Source: Trichoplusia ni (Eukaryota > Arthropoda > Insecta > Lepidoptera > Noctuidae). Taken from it: DNA of 64,000 bases. The DNA is taken from positions 6,076,001 to 6,140,000 of the forward strand of contig NC_039478.1 in assembly GCF_003590095.1 (NCBI RefSeq), read 5' to 3'. The notes beneath the pieces were generated by a model. The model searched no databases. It saw only the letters and a list, made by a program, of their open reading frames with translations, and was not told where the DNA came from. Numbering within the stretch: the first letter of the stretch is position 1; every line of letters begins with the position of its first letter. Shown here piece after piece: positions 61,901 to 64,000 of this stretch. Both the position numbers and the translations under genes were made by a program.

Positions 61901-62100
61901 TTGACTATTTTTTTTGGAAAAAGGTCTAAATATAAAAAATGACACATGCAGGTTGTACTTACCAAGTCTTTAAACGTCGTATTGTCTTCTTCAGTTTCAT
62001 CGTTTGCTTCTTCTGTTACTTGTTCTTCGACTGCCTCATTCTCTGACTGCTCGCTATCCTCCTCACTACTTCGGACACCATTATCAGGCTCCGGAGTCAT
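58936..62100 (-). CDS. DDX47: DEAD-box RNA helicase DDX47 (Rrp3 family)
   Basis: Nucleolar ATP-dependent RNA helicase of the yeast Rrp3 family, needed for 18S rRNA maturation. Minus-strand exons 62100-61963, 61766-61508, 61244-61078, 60757-60521, 60240-60017, 59742-59610, 59478-59350, 59088-58936 join in phase to 479 residues, close to the usual family length. After an acidic N-terminus (residues 1-45) come the Q motif region (KWKKPSKIQ), motif I AETGSGKT, Ia PTRELA, TPGRL, motif II DEAD ([15 protein letters not shown]), III SAT, then IV-VI including TDVASRGLD and [11 protein letters not shown]. The C-terminus is a Lys/Gly/His-rich basic tail. The start is the first Met, with in-frame acidic sequence and no upstream alternative. 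[11 protein letters not shown] and the long identity to metazoan DDX47 separate it from other DEAD-box proteins. It is head to head with PHF5A and tail to tail with CNOT3. Confidence 0.97.
60758..61077 (-). other. DDX47 intron 3
   Basis: AT-rich intron with donor GTAAGT and acceptor CCACAG; nothing else seen. Confidence 0.6.
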
Positions 62101-62691
62101 TTTATAATTATTAAACTAACACAAGAGAAACATGTGTACTTTTATGTCAAACTACAACTTGTCATTTGACTTGATGTTATAAACGAACACTTTACAACTT
62201 ATCCGACATTAGTCAATCATCATGCAAAATAAATGCCGATGATGGAATATTCGATATTTTTGTATAAATAAAAAGAAGAGGTTGTAACTTCCAGATTGTT
62301 TTTAGAGTTTTGATCCAATGTGTACATCAAATAAAGGAATAACACAGTTTTCGTTGTGAAATTTCTGGACGAAAACATTGTTCGTTTGAATACCAGATTT
62401 TTAATAATTGGTTTCTTTTAATGGGTTAACTTTATTTTATTATCTTCATATATTTTAATGAAATTGAAAAGTGTATTTCAATCGTATATTTTTACCACAT
62501 AAAATACACCGAAAATTTAGTTTGCGACTTATATTCCTTAAATTACAAACTATGTTTCCACCGGTCTAAAAAAATATAGTTTTCGAACGTAAAGTAAACT
62601 GCATATAACTTTGAGGTTATTCAGTTGTTGTTTATGTACTGTAAATTTCTTACAAACTTCATTGATTGTATCTGTAAGAATATAGCATAAA
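62101..62691. promoter_or_regulatory. Divergent promoter region of DDX47 and PHF5A
   Basis: The 591 bases between two divergent start codons, AT-rich, presumably containing both 5' UTRs and both promoters. No clear TATA-box-plus-initiator pair or other named motif was identified. Confidence 0.55.
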
Positions 62692-63410
62692 ATGGCTAAG
62701 CATCATCCAGATCTTATCTTCTGCAGAAAACAGCCAGGTGTTGGTAAGTATTACTTCTATAACTTGTTTAAATTACATGGTGTAAAGATTTCTACCAAAA
62801 TCCTCTTGTTTTAGCTATCGGGCGCCTGTGTGAGAAATGCGACGGTAAATGTGTGATCTGCGACTCGTACGTGCGGCCCTGCACCCTAGTACGCATATGC
62901 GACGAGTGTAATTACGGGTCTTACCAGGGCAGATGCGTTATTTGCGGAGGTCCCGGTGTTTCAGACGCTTATTATTGCAAAGAGTGCACAATACAAGAGA
63001 AAGACGTGAGTAATTCCTATAAGTACTTAGAATTTTTGCGTTTGAATATATTGTATTTGTACTTTGTAAAAAAATACTAAATATCTGTATTATGTTCTTA
63101 TTTATAACTGTTGGCAGTCAATGTTTTTCTATTAAAAGTGATTGTCAAACAGTTCTTCAGTATTTATTAGGAAAGGGACAGTCCAACAAAGTGGGAAATA
63201 AACCCAATGTCATCCATATTCTTGCCGGTATTAATAGCTATGTGTGACCATCCGACTATCTCTACCTATGATGCCTTTTTAAATAATTTTGCTTTTATAC
63301 TTCCTTTTTGGTTGTTACAGAGAGATGGCTGTCCAAAGATTGTGAACTTAGGTAGTTCAAAGACTGATCTGTTCTATGAAAGGAAAAAGTATGGTTTTAG
63401 AAGACATTAG
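62692..63410 (+). CDS. PHF5A: PHD finger-like protein 5A, SF3b subunit (SF3B14b)
   Basis: Small zinc-binding subunit of the SF3b part of U2 snRNP, which helps hold the branch-point adenosine during splicing; nuclear. Exons 62692-62743, 62815-63005 and 63321-63410 join in phase (the first junction splits an Ala codon) to exactly 110 residues, the length found across eukaryotes. The protein starts [20 protein letters not shown] and has many CxxC pairs (CEKC, CVIC, CDEC, CVIC, CKEC), which bind three zinc ions in a knotted fold. It ends [10 protein letters not shown], as in orthologues. The start has a good AAAATGG context. It is divergent from DDX47. Confidence 0.98.
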
Positions 63411-63453
63411 TAGTGGTATTTATAAGTCTAGGCTAATAATATTTTTGAAACTT

Positions 63454-63459
63454 AATAAA
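63454..63459 (+). terminator. Poly(A) signal of PHF5A
   Basis: AATAAA 44 bases after the stop codon; a second possible AATAAA-like run is near 63648. Confidence 0.6.
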
Positions 63460-64000
63460 CTCTTTCACAACATTTTATAAAATGTTTTAAACAAATTAAA
63501 AATGCGAATAATTCAACATCAAAATTGAACCCAAATTATATTCCAATACATTTGTTTAGCAAGTATTGACTGTAAAAAAGTTAAAGTTACTTTATTTCCC
63601 ATCGGAAAGGTATTATAAGAGTCAGTAACTTAATCTGTACGAATAATAAAATAAAACTTCAAGTAAACAGCGTCACACACTTTTTTATTTCTAACAATAT
63701 AAATAATTATATTTATTTCACATAATTACTTTTCTGTAATCTATTTATTATTTACAATAATCTATTAAACACCTATTCTGAATACCAAAATAAACTTTCT
63801 ATAATAATATTTTATTGTCTATTCTAATATAATACATGGATAATTTTCTATTGTAACAACACCTAAAATTAACATTTGCAGGAGAACTGCTTTTAAGTTA
63901 TGAATGTCACAATGAGTATGGCTATGTTTTATACTAATTCTAATTAAATTAAACACAAAATAAGTAACAATTTTGTATAAAATTTATATTTGGTATGGCA
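63460..64000. other. Downstream of PHF5A, nothing recognised
   Basis: Very AT-rich sequence to the window edge without supported exons or repeats. Confidence 0.5.

Overview
The window is animal nuclear DNA from an insect, almost certainly a moth (Lepidoptera, probably noctuid-like). The evidence is small GC-rich exons in AT-rich introns with GT-AG junctions, insect-type gene content, and repeats typical of Lepidoptera: tRNA-derived SINEs with the GGGTTCGATTCC box, RTE-type 3' ends around GTCCAGCAGTGGAC, Helitron-like ends around GGCAACAGCTAG, and a hAT-type MITE. There are no bacterial-style operons; the five genes were assembled exon by exon from splice sites and reading phase.

Layout: (1) 218-3367 (+): the last seven exons of cytosolic valyl-tRNA synthetase, with the KMSKS loop, anticodon-binding domain and C-terminal coiled coil. 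(2) 4609-11864 (-), convergent with it: an Lgr1-type glycoprotein-hormone receptor, with leucine-rich-repeat exons, a hinge and a seven-helix C-terminal exon. Its N-terminal signal-peptide exon(s) were not found and must lie further right. (3) About 11.9-38.3 kb: a 26-kb gene-poor, repeat-rich stretch that holds SINEs, Helitron-like ends, a hAT MITE with 8-bp target duplication, a truncated non-LTR element with a perfect 17-bp target duplication, and several perfect hairpins. (4) 38485-56213 (+): CNOT3 (Not3), about 16 exons. Near its 3' end is an 18-copy, apparently identical 83-bp tandem array that duplicates an exon end together with its 5' splice site. (5) 58936-62100 (-): DDX47 (yeast Rrp3), a DEAD-box ribosome-biogenesis helicase, eight exons, complete. 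(6) 62692-63410 (+): PHF5A, an SF3b subunit, three exons, complete, head to head with DDX47 across about 590 bp.

Four genes are housekeeping (translation, mRNA deadenylation, rRNA processing, splicing). The fifth is a hormone receptor with long introns. There is no sign of a new multi-gene system. The most unusual object is the CNOT3 splice-donor array at 53.07-54.56 kb. Next come a cluster of nuclear-receptor-type half-sites and a degenerate 21-bp repeat in the same gene's introns, a probable one-base slip in CNOT3 exon 10, and foldback hairpins at 15.3 kb and 35.5 kb.
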